Of a stretch of DNA of 6,767 bases, positions 6,148 through 6,767 are shown piece by piece (position 1 is the stretch's first letter; each line of letters opens with the position of its first letter). The stretch is from Sulfuricurvum sp. (GTDB taxonomy: Bacteria > Campylobacterota > Campylobacteria > Campylobacterales > Sulfurimonadaceae): contig DZBC01000112.1 in assembly GCA_022729835.1 (NCBI GenBank), positions 1-6,767 of the forward strand, read 5' to 3'. The notes below the pieces were generated by a model. It was not told where the DNA came from. It ran no database searches and saw only the letters and a list, made by a program, of their open reading frames with translations. A program made the position numbers and the translations under genes.

Positions 6148-6767
6148 GCCAGTATATTCGCCGCAGTGACGCTGTGGATGTGATGCTTTTTGGTGAAGGC
6201 ACCTACCCTTACATTCGCGGAGGGGTTTCATCTTGGATTCATCAGCTCATCAACGGTATGAGCGATTTGAAATTCGGCATTGTCTTTTTGGGTTCGGTGC
6301 GCAGTGACTACGGCGATATGCTCTATGCACTTCCGGAAAATCTCGTGCATCTTGAAGCCCATTACATGTTTGATGAGGATGATGTAGAAAAACGCACCCA
6401 ACGGGCTAAGGATCATCCAGAGTTCGGCACAGTGCGTGAACTGCATGAGTGGTTTAAGCACAAGCAAGGCGATATTCCGGGTGTGATGAAAAACATCGAT
6501 TTTTATACCAAGAAGATCACGCACGATCACTTTTTGCATTCGAAACAGTCGTGGGACTATATCAATGAAAAGTACCTGCAAAATTGTCCCGATATTCCTT
6601 TTATTGACTATTTCTGGACGGTCAAAAACATTCATCGCCCGATCTGGAAACTCGCAAAAATCGTCGAAACCATGCCTACATGTAAGCTGTTGCATAGTCC
6701 TTCGACGGGCTATGCCGGGTTTTTGGGCGCGTTGGCTTCGCACCACATGAACCGCCCCTTTGTGCTC
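6144..6767 (+). CDS. pelF: PelF, cytoplasmic Pel glycosyltransferase (5' part; runs off the window)
   Basis: PelF is the GT4-family (GT-B fold) glycosyltransferase proposed to polymerise Pel, a polymer rich in GalNAc and GlcN-type sugars, from UDP-sugar. The first 208 codons are present and open to the window edge; the P. aeruginosa protein is about 507 residues, so roughly 40% is here. The N-terminal signature LFGEGTYPYIRGGVSSW (15-31) is highly characteristic of PelF and close GT4 relatives; its glycine-rich loop lies at the domain interface. Other PelF-like segments are FIDYFWTVKNIHRPIWKLAK (151-170) and LLHSPSTGYAGFLGALA (182-198), followed by RPFVL just before the edge. The donor-binding C-terminal domain is missing only because the window ends. 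The ATG overlaps the pelE stop (ATGA) and has GGAG 6 nt upstream. No signal peptide or membrane helix is seen, consistent with a cytosolic enzyme recruited to the PelD/PelE/PelG membrane complex. PelG should lie directly downstream. Confidence 0.93.
   Translation, partial: MSQYIRRSDAVDVMLFGEGTYPYIRGGVSSWIHQLINGMSDLKFGIVFLGSVRSDYGDMLYALPENLVHLEAHYMFDEDDVEKRTQRAKDHPEFGTVRELHEWFKHKQGDIPGVMKNIDFYTKKITHDHFLHSKQSWDYINEKYLQNCPDIPFIDYFWTVKNIHRPIWKLAKIVETMPTCKLLHSPSTGYAGFLGALASHHMNRPFVL
6677..6684. repeat. TACATGTA palindrome, copy 5 (in pelF)
   Basis: Perfect copy, read ccT-ACA-TGT-Aag (Pro-Thr-Cys-Lys), the same phase as copy 2. A near copy with one mismatch (TACATGTT) lies at 6363-6370. Confidence 0.8.

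Noticed and set aside
6228..6746. 172-residue minus-strand frame opposite pelF
   Set aside because: The + strand frame from 6144 to the window edge carries unmistakable PelF motifs. The minus frame is its shadow.
1..6767. High frequency of GATC, suggestive of a Dam-related or iterated motif
   Set aside because: Many copies fall in common Asp-Leu, Asp-Ile, Asp-Gln and Glu-Ile/Arg-Ser codon contexts, so codon preference may explain it. I could not model this without computation.

Overview
The window carries seven genes, all on the + strand, in two blocks. There are no RNA genes, insertion sequences or CRISPR arrays that I can see. It comes from a Gram-negative bacterium: the products include a heptosyltransferase-type LPS enzyme, an outer-membrane lipoprotein and inner-membrane polysaccharide machinery. 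Moderate GC, frequent TTT (Phe) and GATC-containing codons, and a promoter with a -10 box but no properly spaced -35 would fit a free-living Campylobacterota (Sulfuricurvum/Sulfurovum-like) or a proteobacterium. That taxonomic guess is weak.

Block 1 (about 20-3349) is a tightly packed cell-envelope cassette. It encodes a GT9 (ADP-heptose-type) glycosyltransferase, a multi-membrane-span GT39/PMT-type glycosyltransferase that would use a polyprenyl-phosphate sugar, and a PAP2-superfamily membrane phosphatase with a complete catalytic motif set. Each gene overlaps the next (17 bp, then a 4-bp GTGA overlap), so they are probably one transcript. The likely job is modification of lipid A/LPS core or another periplasmic acceptor, with the phosphatase acting on a lipid phosphate. 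The precise substrates cannot be read from the sequence.

Block 2 (3404 to the window end) follows a 54-bp A/T-rich gap and is a recognisable part of a Pel exopolysaccharide operon, in the order pelC-pelD-pelE-pelF, with pelF cut by the window edge. PelC is the periplasmic outer-membrane lipoprotein. PelD is the inner-membrane c-di-GMP receptor (membrane helices, GAF, degenerate GGDEF). PelE is a membrane-anchored TPR scaffold. PelF is the cytoplasmic glycosyltransferase. PelG would be expected immediately downstream. The usual first two genes, pelA (hydrolase/deacetylase) and pelB (outer-membrane porin/TPR), are not upstream of pelC; the envelope cassette is there instead.

The most notable unlabelled signals are: (i) five copies of the perfect 8-bp palindrome TACATGTA, all in the second half of the window and read in all three codon frames; (ii) an 11-bp-period direct repeat TTTGACAC-N3-TTTGACAC just upstream of pelC, shaped like an OmpR/PhoB-family operator; and (iii) retention in PelD of an RxxD I-site plus a second arginine 34 residues later, although the GGDEF active-site motif is lost.
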